Shown here: positions 1 through 5,600 of the stretch, one piece after another
How positions within the stretch are numbered: position 1 is the first letter of the stretch
Layout: every line of letters begins with the position of its first letter
Source of the DNA: Rhodospirillaceae bacterium CCH5-H10
Lineage (GTDB): Bacteria > Pseudomonadota > Alphaproteobacteria > Reyranellales > Reyranellaceae
DNA length: 5,600 nucleotides
Reading direction: 5' to 3'
Assembly: GCA_001557035.1 (NCBI GenBank)
Contig: LSKJ01000644.1
Coordinates: 1 to 5,600, forward strand
Notes under the pieces: generated by a model
Seen by the model: the letters and a program-made list of their open reading frames with translations, nothing else
What the model was told of the DNA's origin: nothing
Databases searched by the model: none
Made by a program: the position numbers and the translations under genes

Positions 1-1064
1 ACATGGAGGATGTCATCCGCAAGGGCCAGGAGCGGCTCAAGAACCTCATGCCCGGCGGCTTCGGCACCTACAAGGGCATCGCCCTCGTGGTGCTCGGCGC
101 CTTGGTGATCTGGCTGGCGACCGGCTTCTTCCGCGTGCAGCCCAACCAGCAGGCGATCCAGCTCGTGTTCGGCAAGCCCTACGGCAAGCCCGTCGAGCCT
201 GGCCTGCACTACAATCTGCCCGCACCGATCGGAAACGTCGTGGTCGTGAACGTGCAGGATCAGCGGCGCACCGTCCTCGGCTCCCGCGGCGCCCAGGCTT
301 CGACTCCCTACACGCGCGGTCCGCGTCCGACGTCGACCGAAAACCTGATGCTCACCGGCGACGAGAACATCGTCGACATCGAGTTTGCCGTGCTCTGGCA
401 GATCAAGGACGTGTTCAAGTACGCATTCGACGTGCGCAATCCCGAGGAGAACGTCCGCTCCGGCGCCGAAGCCGCGATGCGCGAGGTCATCGGCAAGTCG
501 AACCTGCAATATGCCCAGACCGAGGGCCGCAGCCGCATCGAGCAGGACACCAAGGATCTGCTGCAGGGCATCCTCGACGAATACGGGCTGGGCGTCCGCA
601 TTTCGCAGATCCAGCTTCTGCGCGTCGACCCCCCGCAGGAGGTCATCGCGGCGTTCCGCGACGTCCAGGCGGCGCGTGCCGACAAGGAGAAGCTGATCAA
701 CGAGGGCAATACCTACCGCAACCAGCAGCTTCCGCGGGCCAAGGGTGAAGCCGAGTCGATCGTCCAGCGCTCCGAGGCCTACAAGGCCGAGATCATCGCC
801 CGCGCCAGCGGCGATGCGCAGCGCTTCGACCAGGTCTACGAGCAGTGGGCCAAGGCCAAGGACATCACCACGGAGCGTCTGTATCTCGACACGATGGAAG
901 AGGTGCTGCGCAACGTGAACAAGGTGCTGGTCGACAAGGGAACGACCAATAATGGCGGCGTGCTGCCCTACCTGCCGCTGCCCGAGCTGCGCTCGGGCCA
1001 GACGCCGGGAGCCGGCCCGCAACCACGTCCGGCGCCGCAGCCTCTGCCGGGAGCCACGCGATGA
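1..1064 (+). CDS. hflK: HflK, SPFH-domain subunit of the HflKC modulator of FtsH protease (5' end cut by window)
   Basis: HflK is an inner-membrane protein that assembles with HflC into a large complex around the FtsH AAA+ protease and modulates membrane-protein degradation (family knowledge). Numbering from the Met codon at base 3, there is one hydrophobic membrane segment at about residues 24-43. The SPFH/band-7 domain follows (about 44-235), including the family-typical stretches LTGDENIVDIEFAVLWQI and DPPQEVIAAFRDVQAARADK. A charged helical, coiled-coil-like region spans about 215-290, and the C-terminal tail is rich in Pro and Gly (332-353). The Met at base 3 is probably internal: alphaproteobacterial HflK proteins usually carry a Gly-rich cytoplasmic N-terminus ending in a PPD-L-E-type stretch before this point, and no ribosome site is visible here. 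The two preceding bases, AC, would fit an Asp codon. The visible 353 residues are therefore most of the protein. The stop overlaps the hflC start (ATGA), which suggests one operon. Family assignment is very secure. Confidence 0.96.
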   Translation, partial: MEDVIRKGQERLKNLMPGGFGTYKGIALVVLGALVIWLATGFFRVQPNQQAIQLVFGKPYGKPVEPGLHYNLPAPIGNVVVVNVQDQRRTVLGSRGAQASTPYTRGPRPTSTENLMLTGDENIVDIEFAVLWQIKDVFKYAFDVRNPEENVRSGAEAAMREVIGKSNLQYAQTEGRSRIEQDTKDLLQGILDEYGLGVRISQIQLLRVDPPQEVIAAFRDVQAARADKEKLINEGNTYRNQQLPRAKGEAESIVQRSEAYKAEIIARASGDAQRFDQVYEQWAKAKDITTERLYLDTMEEVLRNVNKVLVDKGTTNNGGVLPYLPLPELRSGQTPGAGPQPRPAPQPLPGATR

Positions 1065-1948
1065 GCAACCGTTCGATCATCGCGCTGATCGCGCTCGCGG
1101 TCCTGGGCTTTCTCGTGACCCAGACCTTCTACACGGTCGACCCGACCAAGCAGGTGCTGGTCCGGCAGTTCGGCGCCATCGTCGGCGAACCGAAGACCCA
1201 ACCCGGCCTCTACGCCAAGATCCCGCTGATCCAGGACATCCAGCGGATCGACCGCCGGCTGCTCGACTACGAAGCCGAGGAGTTCGAGATCATCGCGGGC
1301 GACCAGAAGCGCCTCGTGGTCGATGCCTATGCCCGCTACAAGATCGTCGCGGCCAAACTTTATGCGCAGACCGTGCCGGGAGGTGAGACGACCCTGCGCG
1401 GCCTGCTCGACTCGCTGATCAACTCGGAAATCCGTGGCGTCCTGTCGTCGGTGCCGCTGCATGCGGTGCTGACCGACCAGCGCGCCAACCTGATGGACGA
1501 GATCACCAAGCGGGTGAACGGCAAGACCATGGAACTGGGTGTCCAGACGGTCGACGTGCGCATCAAGCGCGCCGACCTTCCCCAAGCCAACTCCCAGTCC
1601 GTCTACAACCGCATGAAGACCGACCGCGAGCGCGAGGCCGGCCAGCTCCGCGCCGAGGGCGACGAGGAGAATGCCCGCATCAAGGCGACGGCCGACCGCG
1701 AGGTTGCGGTCATCAAGGCCGACGCCGGGCTGAAGGGCCAGGTCCTGAAGGGCGAGGCGGATGCCGCCGCGACCGAGATCTACGCCAAGGCCTTCAGCAA
1801 GGATAAGGACTTCTACGCCTTCTACCGGCGCATGGAGGCCTACAAGCAGGCGTTCGGTTCGGGCGGCTCGACCATGCTGCTCAGCCCGGACAACGACTTC
1901 TTCCGCTACTTCAACGACCCGTCCGGAATACCGGCACTGAAGAAGTAG
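1061..1948 (+). CDS. hflC: HflC, SPFH-domain partner of HflK in the FtsH-modulating complex
   Basis: HflC pairs with HflK to form the membrane-anchored, periplasm-facing HflKC assembly that encloses FtsH (family knowledge). The protein has 295 residues, a normal length. It starts with a short N-terminus and one membrane segment (about residues 5-22), followed by the band-7/SPFH domain (about 23-190). The family-typical run VDVRIKRADLP (164-174) and SVYNRMKTDREREA (180-193) leads into a long Ala/Glu/Lys/Arg-rich helical region (about 185-245). The conserved tail includes AFSKDKDFYAFYRRMEAYK (244-262). The ATG overlaps the hflK stop by four bases (ATGA), and CGGGAG at 1048-1053 gives a ribosome site 7 bases upstream, so translation is probably coupled to hflK. 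A strong terminator follows 22 bases after the stop. The protein resembles HflK in fold, but the order and the C-terminal motif identify it as HflC. Confidence 0.97.
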   Translation: MSNRSIIALIALAVLGFLVTQTFYTVDPTKQVLVRQFGAIVGEPKTQPGLYAKIPLIQDIQRIDRRLLDYEAEEFEIIAGDQKRLVVDAYARYKIVAAKLYAQTVPGGETTLRGLLDSLINSEIRGVLSSVPLHAVLTDQRANLMDEITKRVNGKTMELGVQTVDVRIKRADLPQANSQSVYNRMKTDREREAGQLRAEGDEENARIKATADREVAVIKADAGLKGQVLKGEADAAATEIYAKAFSKDKDFYAFYRRMEAYKQAFGSGGSTMLLSPDNDFFRYFNDPSGIPALKK

Positions 1949-1970
1949 AGCCCGGCAAGAACCGTACCGG

Positions 1971-2013
1971 ACCGGCGGCTGTGGCACTCCTGCCACGCCG
2001 CCGGTTTCTTTTT
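1971..2013 (+). terminator. Rho-independent terminator after hflC
   Basis: The left stem ACCGGCGGC (1971-1979), a bulged T (1980) and GTGGCA (1981-1986) pair with TGCCAC (1991-1996) and GCCGCCGGT (1997-2005) across a CTCC loop (1987-1990). That is 15 base pairs with one bulge, followed directly by a T-rich tract TTTCTTTTT (2005-2013). The position, 22 bases after the hflC stop, fits the end of the hflK-hflC transcript. It implies that degP has its own promoter, at least in part. Confidence 0.9.
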
Positions 2014-2158
2014 GGAGACACGTGAAAAACCCAGCAAATACGGGCCTGATAACGGCCTCTTTATTTGCGCCACAATCGGGCCGCAGGTAGACAGGAACTC
2101 TAACGCGCGGCGCCGGCCGTACCGACCGTTTGGCCTTGAGCGCCGTTGGAGGTCGGTC
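2014..2158 (+). promoter_or_regulatory. Probable promoter and 5' leader region of degP (promoter not resolved)
   Basis: This 145-base stretch lies between the hflC terminator and the degP start and contains no convincing gene. Its left part (about 2022-2075) is clearly richer in A and T than the surrounding coding DNA, as expected for a promoter. The best sigma-70-like pair I can find is CTGATA (2046-2051) and CACAAT (2071-2076), each matching 4 of 6 consensus bases, but the 19-base spacing is long. A GGAAC (2094-2098) resembles an ECF-sigma -35 element, but no CGTT lies 16-17 bases downstream. That degP is transcribed from here is inferred mainly from the strong terminator just upstream. Confidence 0.4.
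2148..2152 (+). promoter_or_regulatory. Ribosome binding site that sets the degP GTG start
   Basis: GGAGG, within GTTGGAGGT, sits 6 bases before the GTG at 2159. It is the only strong Shine-Dalgarno match in frame with a start codon that leaves a signal peptide at the protein N-terminus, so it decides the start of degP. Confidence 0.8.
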
Positions 2159-3643
2159 GTGATTCTAGCTGATTTTCAAGGCTATTTCAGAGGAGCCGCT
2201 CTCGCGGCCATCGCGTCGCTCGGTCTCGTGGCGACGGAGCCGGCCTGGGCTCGCCAGCCGACGGAAAGCTTCTCCGAGCTGGTCGACAAACTGATGCCGA
2301 CCGTCGTCAACATCACGACGACGCAGAACGTGCCCCAGCAGGGTCCGCGCCTGCGCGACATGCCCCAGCTGCCGCCCGGCTCGCCCTTCGAGGAGCTCTT
2401 CAAGGAGTTCTTCGACAAGCGCGGCGGCGAGGAGCAGCAGAAGCGTCGCGGCACGTCGCTGGGGTCGGGCTTCGTGATCGACGGCGACGGCTACATCGTC
2501 ACCAACAACCACGTCATCCAGGGCGCCGAGGACATCACCGTCATCTTTCGCGACGACACCCAGCTCAAGGCCAAGCTGATCGGCTCCGACAGCCGCATCG
2601 ACCTGGCGCTGCTGAAGGTCGAGCCGCCGAACAAGAAGCCGCTGCCGGCGGTGAAGTGGGGCGATTCGGACAAGTCGAGGGTCGGCGACTGGGTGATCGC
2701 CATCGGCAATCCGTTCGGCATGGGCCATTCGGTGACGGCCGGCATCATCTCGGCGCGCGGCCGTTCTCTGAACGACTCGCTCGACGATTACCTGCAGACC
2801 GACGCCGCCATCAACAAGGGCAACTCGGGTGGCCCGCTGTTCAACACCGACGGTGAGGTGATCGGCGTCAACACCGCCATCTATTCGCCCTCCGGTACCA
2901 ATGCGGGTCTCGCCTTCTCGATCCCGTCCAACCTCGTGAAGCAGGTCGCCGACCAGCTGCGCGAGTTCGGCAAGGTCAAGCGCGGCTGGATCGGCGTCAG
3001 CTACCAGAGCGTCACCGACGACATCGCCGATTCGTTCGGTCTCGATCGCGCGCGCGGCGTGCTGGTGGCCAATGTCACGGCCGACGGCCCGGCCGCCAAG
3101 GCGGGCCTGAAGCGCAACGACATCATCCTCTCGTTCGGCGGCCAGGACGTGCTCGACCTGCGCCGCTTCCCGAAGATCGTCGCCAATGCGCGCGTCGGCA
3201 ACACGGTCGATGTCGTCGTCTGGCGCGGGGGCAAGGAAGTACCTCTGAAGCTGCGCGTCGGCGAGCAGGAAGAGGCCGAGAAGCAGAACACCTCGGCCCA
3301 GGGAACGAAGAAGCCGGCCGAGCCCGACCAGCCGGTGACCTCGACCATCGAGCAGCTCGGCCTTTCGCTGCAGAAGGTCACGGACCAGCTGCGCGAGCGC
3401 TATGGCCTCTCCGACCAGGTGAAGGGCGTGATCATCACCAAGGTGGCGCCCAACAGCCCGGCCGCCGAGAAGCAGCTCCAGGCGGGCGACGTCATCCTCG
3501 AGGTCGACCAGAAGCCGGTGACGAGCCCGCAGGAGGTCACCGATCTCGTGACCAAGCTGCAGCAGCAGAAGAAGCGCTCCGTGCTCCTGTTCGTGGAACG
3601 CCAGGGCGACCCCCGGTTCGCGGCGCTCCGGCTGCAGAAGTAG
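2159..3643 (+). CDS. degP: DegP/HtrA-family periplasmic serine endoprotease (Do-like), with two PDZ domains
   Basis: This is a secreted serine protease/chaperone that degrades or refolds damaged envelope proteins (family knowledge). From the GTG start it has 494 residues, normal for DegP. Residues 1-31 form a probable Sec signal peptide: a hydrophobic core at about 12-25 and an Ala-Trp-Ala cleavage site at 29-31. The N-region has only one basic residue. The trypsin-like domain (about 38-265) carries the full triad: His118 in TNNHVIQG, Asp148 in SRIDLALLKV and Ser223 in GNSGGPLF. PDZ1 begins at about 275 (KRGWIGVSYQ) and PDZ2 covers about 392-486, joined by a charged linker. The mature protein has no cysteine, so the disulfide found in the E. 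coli DegP LA loop is absent. Reading further upstream to a TTG at 2012 is rejected because that codon lies in the terminator T-tract and would bury the signal peptide. A terminator follows the stop. DegP versus its paralogues DegQ or MucD cannot be settled from sequence alone. Confidence 0.95.
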   Translation: MILADFQGYFRGAALAAIASLGLVATEPAWARQPTESFSELVDKLMPTVVNITTTQNVPQQGPRLRDMPQLPPGSPFEELFKEFFDKRGGEEQQKRRGTSLGSGFVIDGDGYIVTNNHVIQGAEDITVIFRDDTQLKAKLIGSDSRIDLALLKVEPPNKKPLPAVKWGDSDKSRVGDWVIAIGNPFGMGHSVTAGIISARGRSLNDSLDDYLQTDAAINKGNSGGPLFNTDGEVIGVNTAIYSPSGTNAGLAFSIPSNLVKQVADQLREFGKVKRGWIGVSYQSVTDDIADSFGLDRARGVLVANVTADGPAAKAGLKRNDIILSFGGQDVLDLRRFPKIVANARVGNTVDVVVWRGGKEVPLKLRVGEQEEAEKQNTSAQGTKKPAEPDQPVTSTIEQLGLSLQKVTDQLRERYGLSDQVKGVIITKVAPNSPAAEKQLQAGDVILEVDQKPVTSPQEVTDLVTKLQQQKKRSVLLFVERQGDPRFAALRLQK

Positions 3644-3662
3644 GTTTCACCTCAGACAAACG

Positions 3663-3692
3663 AAAAGGCCGCGCACCGCGCGGCCTTTTTTT
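3663..3692. terminator. Bidirectional intrinsic terminator between degP and the convergent oxidoreductase gene
   Basis: GGCCGCGC (3667-3674) and GCGCGGCC (3678-3685) form an 8-base-pair GC stem around an ACC loop. The stem is flanked by AAAA (3663-3666) and seven T (3686-3692). On the + strand this is a textbook terminator 19 bases after the degP stop. On the - strand the stem is followed by TTTTCGTTTG, so it can also stop transcription arriving from the serB-oxidoreductase side. Confidence 0.9.
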
Positions 3693-3693
3693 C

Positions 3694-3759
3694 ATTGGAG
3701 CGCGCCACTCCAGTGGCGCAGTCATGATCATGAGCGCCACTGGAGTGGCGCGCTCCAAT
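3694..3759. repeat. 66-base nested palindrome (REP/MITE-like intergenic element)
   Basis: Two perfect 26-base inverted arms (3694-3719 and 3734-3759) surround a 14-base centre. The outer ends are ATTGGAGC and GCTCCAAT. Each arm also holds its own smaller palindrome: GCGCCACT-CC-AGTGGCGC at 3702-3719 and GCGCCACT-GG-AGTGGCGC at 3734-3751. The 8-base unit or its complement therefore occurs four times. The centre contains TCATGATCATGA (3722-3733), itself palindromic but offset by one base from the axis of the arms. As DNA or RNA it could form one long hairpin or a two-lobed structure. No T-run follows on either strand, so it is not a normal terminator. No target-site duplication is evident. The form fits a dispersed intergenic repeat, but copy number cannot be judged from this window. 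Confidence 0.85.
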
Positions 3760-3764
3760 AGAGC

Positions 3765-4769
3765 CTAGCCGACCTTCACCACCAGCTTGCCGAAGTTCTC
3801 GCCCTTGAGCAGGCCCATGAAGGCTTCGGGTGCCCTGGCCAGCCCGTCGATCACCGTCTCGCGGCTCTTGAGCTTGCCCGACGCGACCAGCCCGCCGACC
3901 TCGTTCACGAATTCGCCCATCAGGGCCACATGGTCGGAGACGATGAAGCCCTGCAGGGTGAGGCGGCGCTGGACGATGGTGAACATCTTCTCCGGCCCGG
4001 CGATCGGCGTCGCGTCCTGGTACTCCGAGATGGCGCCGCAGAAGGCGACGCGGCCGAAATTGTTCAGGCGCGCGAAGACGGCGTGGAAGATTCTGCCGCC
4101 GACATTCTCGAAATCGGCGTCGATGCCCTGCGGGCAGAGCTTGTCGAGCACCGCGCCCACGTCGCGCTCGGTCTTGTGATTGAAGCAGGCATCGTAGCCC
4201 GCCTCGCGCACCGCCCACTGGCACTTCTGCTCGTCGCCGGCGCAGCCCACGACACGGGCGCCCGCGAGCTTGGCGAGCTGGCCCGCCACCTGGCCGACGG
4301 CGCCGGTCGCGGCCGAGACGAACACCGTCTCGCCGGCCTTGGGCTTGCAGATGTGCTTGATGCCATACCAGGCGGTGAAGCTCGGCATGCCCAGCACGCC
4401 GAGATAGGCCGAGAGCGGCAGGCCGGCGGCCTCGATCTTGCGCAGGCCTTTGCCGTCATGGACCGTGTGGGTGGCCCAGTTCAGCATGCCCATCACGATG
4501 TCGCCCTTGGCGTAGCGCGGGTTCTTCGATTCGACGACCTCGCCGACCGAGCCGCCGGTCAGAGGCTTGTCGAGCTCGAAGGGCGGCGTGTAGGAGCGCA
4601 GCTCGGTCATGCGCGGGCGCATGTAGGGATCGAGCGACAGGAAGCGCTGCGCCACCAGGATCTGGCCGTCGGCCAGGGCCGGGAGCGCGACGGTCTCGGC
4701 GCGGAAACAATCGGCGGTGACGTCGCCCTCGGGGCGCTTGGCGAGGACGATCTGCTGGATGTCGGTCAT
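3765..4769 (-). CDS. Zinc-independent MDR-superfamily NADP-dependent oxidoreductase (CurA / prostaglandin-reductase type)
   Basis: Members of this family use NADPH to reduce the C=C bond of alpha,beta-unsaturated ketones and aldehydes in the cytoplasm. E. coli CurA and mammalian PTGR/leukotriene B4 dehydrogenase are examples; the substrate here is unknown. The protein has 334 residues, a typical length. The N-terminal GroES-like domain (about 1-125) contains the family motif LSLDPYMRPRM (44-54), followed by GVLGMPSFTAWYGI (124-137). The Rossmann domain has the nucleotide-binding AATGAVG motif (153-159, AxxGxxG form). Lys182 in GDEQKC is in the position that contacts the NADPH 2'-phosphate in relatives (inferred). 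ENVGG (221-225), LQGFIVSD (272-279) and the ending MGLLKGENFGKLVVKV complete the signature. The seven cysteines are scattered and form no zinc site. The ATG overlaps the serB stop (ATGA), with a purine-rich AGAGAGGA ribosome site about 7 bases upstream, so it is probably translated together with serB. The 3' end faces the palindrome and the bidirectional terminator. Confidence 0.93.
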   Translation of the reverse strand: MTDIQQIVLAKRPEGDVTADCFRAETVALPALADGQILVAQRFLSLDPYMRPRMTELRSYTPPFELDKPLTGGSVGEVVESKNPRYAKGDIVMGMLNWATHTVHDGKGLRKIEAAGLPLSAYLGVLGMPSFTAWYGIKHICKPKAGETVFVSAATGAVGQVAGQLAKLAGARVVGCAGDEQKCQWAVREAGYDACFNHKTERDVGAVLDKLCPQGIDADFENVGGRIFHAVFARLNNFGRVAFCGAISEYQDATPIAGPEKMFTIVQRRLTLQGFIVSDHVALMGEFVNEVGGLVASGKLKSRETVIDGLARAPEAFMGLLKGENFGKLVVKVG

Positions 4770-5600
4770 GGGTCTTTCCTCTCTTCGAAGTCGCTCAGGC
4801 GATAGCCCTGCAGGTAGAGCAGCGCGCTCAGGTCGCCGTGGTTGATGCCGGCCGGCACTTCGGCCGCGACGGCGGGCTTGGCGTGGAAGGCGACACCGAG
4901 GCCGGCGGCCTTCAGCATCGGCAGGTCGTTGGCGCCGTCGCCGACGGTCACGGCATCGGCGATGGTGATGCCGCGCTCGCCGGCCAGCCGCTGCAGGGTC
5001 GTGAGCTTGGCTTCCTTGCCGAGGATCGGACGGCCGACCGTGCCGGCCAGCGACGTGCCGTCATGTTCCAGCACGTTGGCGGCATCGAGATCGAAGCCCA
5101 GCGCCTTGCGCACCATCGCCGTGAAGTAGGTGAAGCCGCCGGAGACCAGCGCGCAGTAGGCGCCGTGCTTCTTCATGGTCGCGACCAGGGTGGCGCCGCC
5201 CGGCATGTAGCGGATGCGCGTCGCGGCCTCGTCCAGCTTGCCGACCGGCAGGCCCTTCAGCAGCCCGACCCGCTCCTCGAGCGCGCCGGCGAAATCGATC
5301 TCGCCGTTCATGGCACGCGCCGTGATGCCGGCGATCTTCTCGCGCAGGCCCAGGAAGTCGGCCAGCTCGTCGAGCATCTCGTTGTGGATCATGGTCGATT
5401 CCATGTCCGCCACGAGCAGTTTCTTGCGGCGGCCCTGCGAGGCGAGGACGACCGCATCGACATCGGGAAGGACGGGCGGCGCGACCGAGCCATCGAAAGG
5501 CAGGTCGCAGGCGATACCCGGGGCGAGCCAGTCGGGCGTACCGACTGTGGCGCCGGCGCGCTTCAGCGCTTCGGCGGCGGTCGCCACGACGGCCTCGGTG
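4766..5600 (-). CDS. serB: SerB, phosphoserine phosphatase (N-terminus cut by right window edge)
   Basis: SerB hydrolyses O-phospho-L-serine to L-serine, the last step of the phosphorylated serine pathway, in the cytoplasm (family knowledge). The frame is open to the window edge. A GTG at 5585-5587 could be read as a start, but the codons beyond it stay open (Thr-Glu-Ala-Val), and relatives carry a longer N-terminal region, so the true start lies outside. Numbering from that GTG, HAD motif I is DMEST with nucleophile Asp61. Motif II is Ser149 in LVSGGF. Motif III is a Lys at 191 or 194 in GKEAK. Motif IV is GDGANDLPML with Asp217 and Asp221, followed by the SerB-typical AFHAKPAV. The cap region includes MLDELADFLGLREKI (71-85) and MNGEIDF (93-99). 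The second acidic residue of motif I is Glu63 rather than the more usual Asp. The stop overlaps the start of the following oxidoreductase by four bases, so the two genes probably form an operon. Confidence 0.95.
   Translation of the reverse strand, partial: TEAVVATAAEALKRAGATVGTPDWLAPGIACDLPFDGSVAPPVLPDVDAVVLASQGRRKKLLVADMESTMIHNEMLDELADFLGLREKIAGITARAMNGEIDFAGALEERVGLLKGLPVGKLDEAATRIRYMPGGATLVATMKKHGAYCALVSGGFTYFTAMVRKALGFDLDAANVLEHDGTSLAGTVGRPILGKEAKLTTLQRLAGERGITIADAVTVGDGANDLPMLKAAGLGVAFHAKPAVAAEVPAGINHGDLSALLYLQGYRLSDFEERKDP

Noticed and set aside
968..1996. Long open frame of 342 codons on the - strand opposite hflC.
   Set aside because: It lies antisense to the unmistakable hflC frame, runs across the terminator, and shows no recognisable domain.
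2022..2090. A 22-codon reading frame (GTG start, TAG stop) with GGAG four bases upstream, possibly a leader peptide for degP.
   Set aside because: It uses several AT-rich codons (AAA, AAT, ATA, TTA) unlike the neighbouring genes, the ribosome site overlaps the end of the terminator, and no family resemblance or attenuator structure was seen. It is more likely non-coding promoter DNA.
2094..2121. GGAAC at 2094-2098 as the -35 element of an EcfG-type stress promoter for degP.
   Set aside because: The expected CGTT is not found 16-17 bases downstream. The nearest partial match, CGTA at 2118, is 19 bases away.
2135..2168. CTTGAG at 2135-2140 as a heat-shock (RpoH) -35 element for degP.
   Set aside because: A -10 element at proper spacing would fall at or past the GTG start, and no good -10 sequence is there.
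3694..3759. The large palindrome as a second transcription terminator.
   Set aside because: There is no T-run after the hairpin on either strand, and a proper bidirectional terminator lies immediately next to it.
3930..4805. Long open frame of 291 codons on the + strand opposite the oxidoreductase gene.
   Set aside because: It is a GC-rich antisense shadow with low-complexity composition. The - strand frame has clear MDR family motifs along its whole length.

Overview
The window is GC-rich, densely coding bacterial DNA from what looks like an alphaproteobacterium. This rests on the hflK-hflC-degP order with a convergent serB nearby, the style of the proteins and the codon use. The genus cannot be fixed from the sequence. 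It is mostly a conserved housekeeping region. No phage, transposase, CRISPR, tRNA or rRNA sequence was seen.

Layout, left half (+ strand). The window opens inside hflK, whose true start lies just to the left. hflK runs into hflC with a 4-base ATGA overlap. Together they encode the two SPFH/prohibitin-type membrane proteins that form the HflKC complex around the FtsH protease. A strong intrinsic terminator (1971-2013) follows hflC. A leader of about 145 bases then precedes a DegP/HtrA periplasmic serine protease. Its best start is a GTG at 2159, set by a strong Shine-Dalgarno sequence and an export signal. HflKC-FtsH and DegP both handle envelope protein quality control, one at the inner membrane and one in the periplasm.

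Middle (3644-3764). The gap between the converging genes holds a compact terminator with poly-A and poly-T flanks, able to work in both directions. Next to it is a 66-base nested palindrome: two perfect 26-base arms, each containing its own smaller palindrome. This is the only element not explained by ordinary genes or terminators, and it resembles a dispersed REP/MITE-like intergenic repeat.

Right half (- strand). serB (phosphoserine phosphatase, last step of serine synthesis) enters from the right edge and is cut by it. It overlaps by ATGA a gene for a zinc-independent MDR-superfamily NADP-dependent oxidoreductase of the CurA/prostaglandin-reductase type. The two are probably co-transcribed and translationally coupled, although no metabolic link between them is evident.

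I did not find a convincing undescribed multi-gene system. The palindrome, the serB-oxidoreductase coupling and the Asp-to-Glu change in the SerB catalytic motif are the points most worth a second look.
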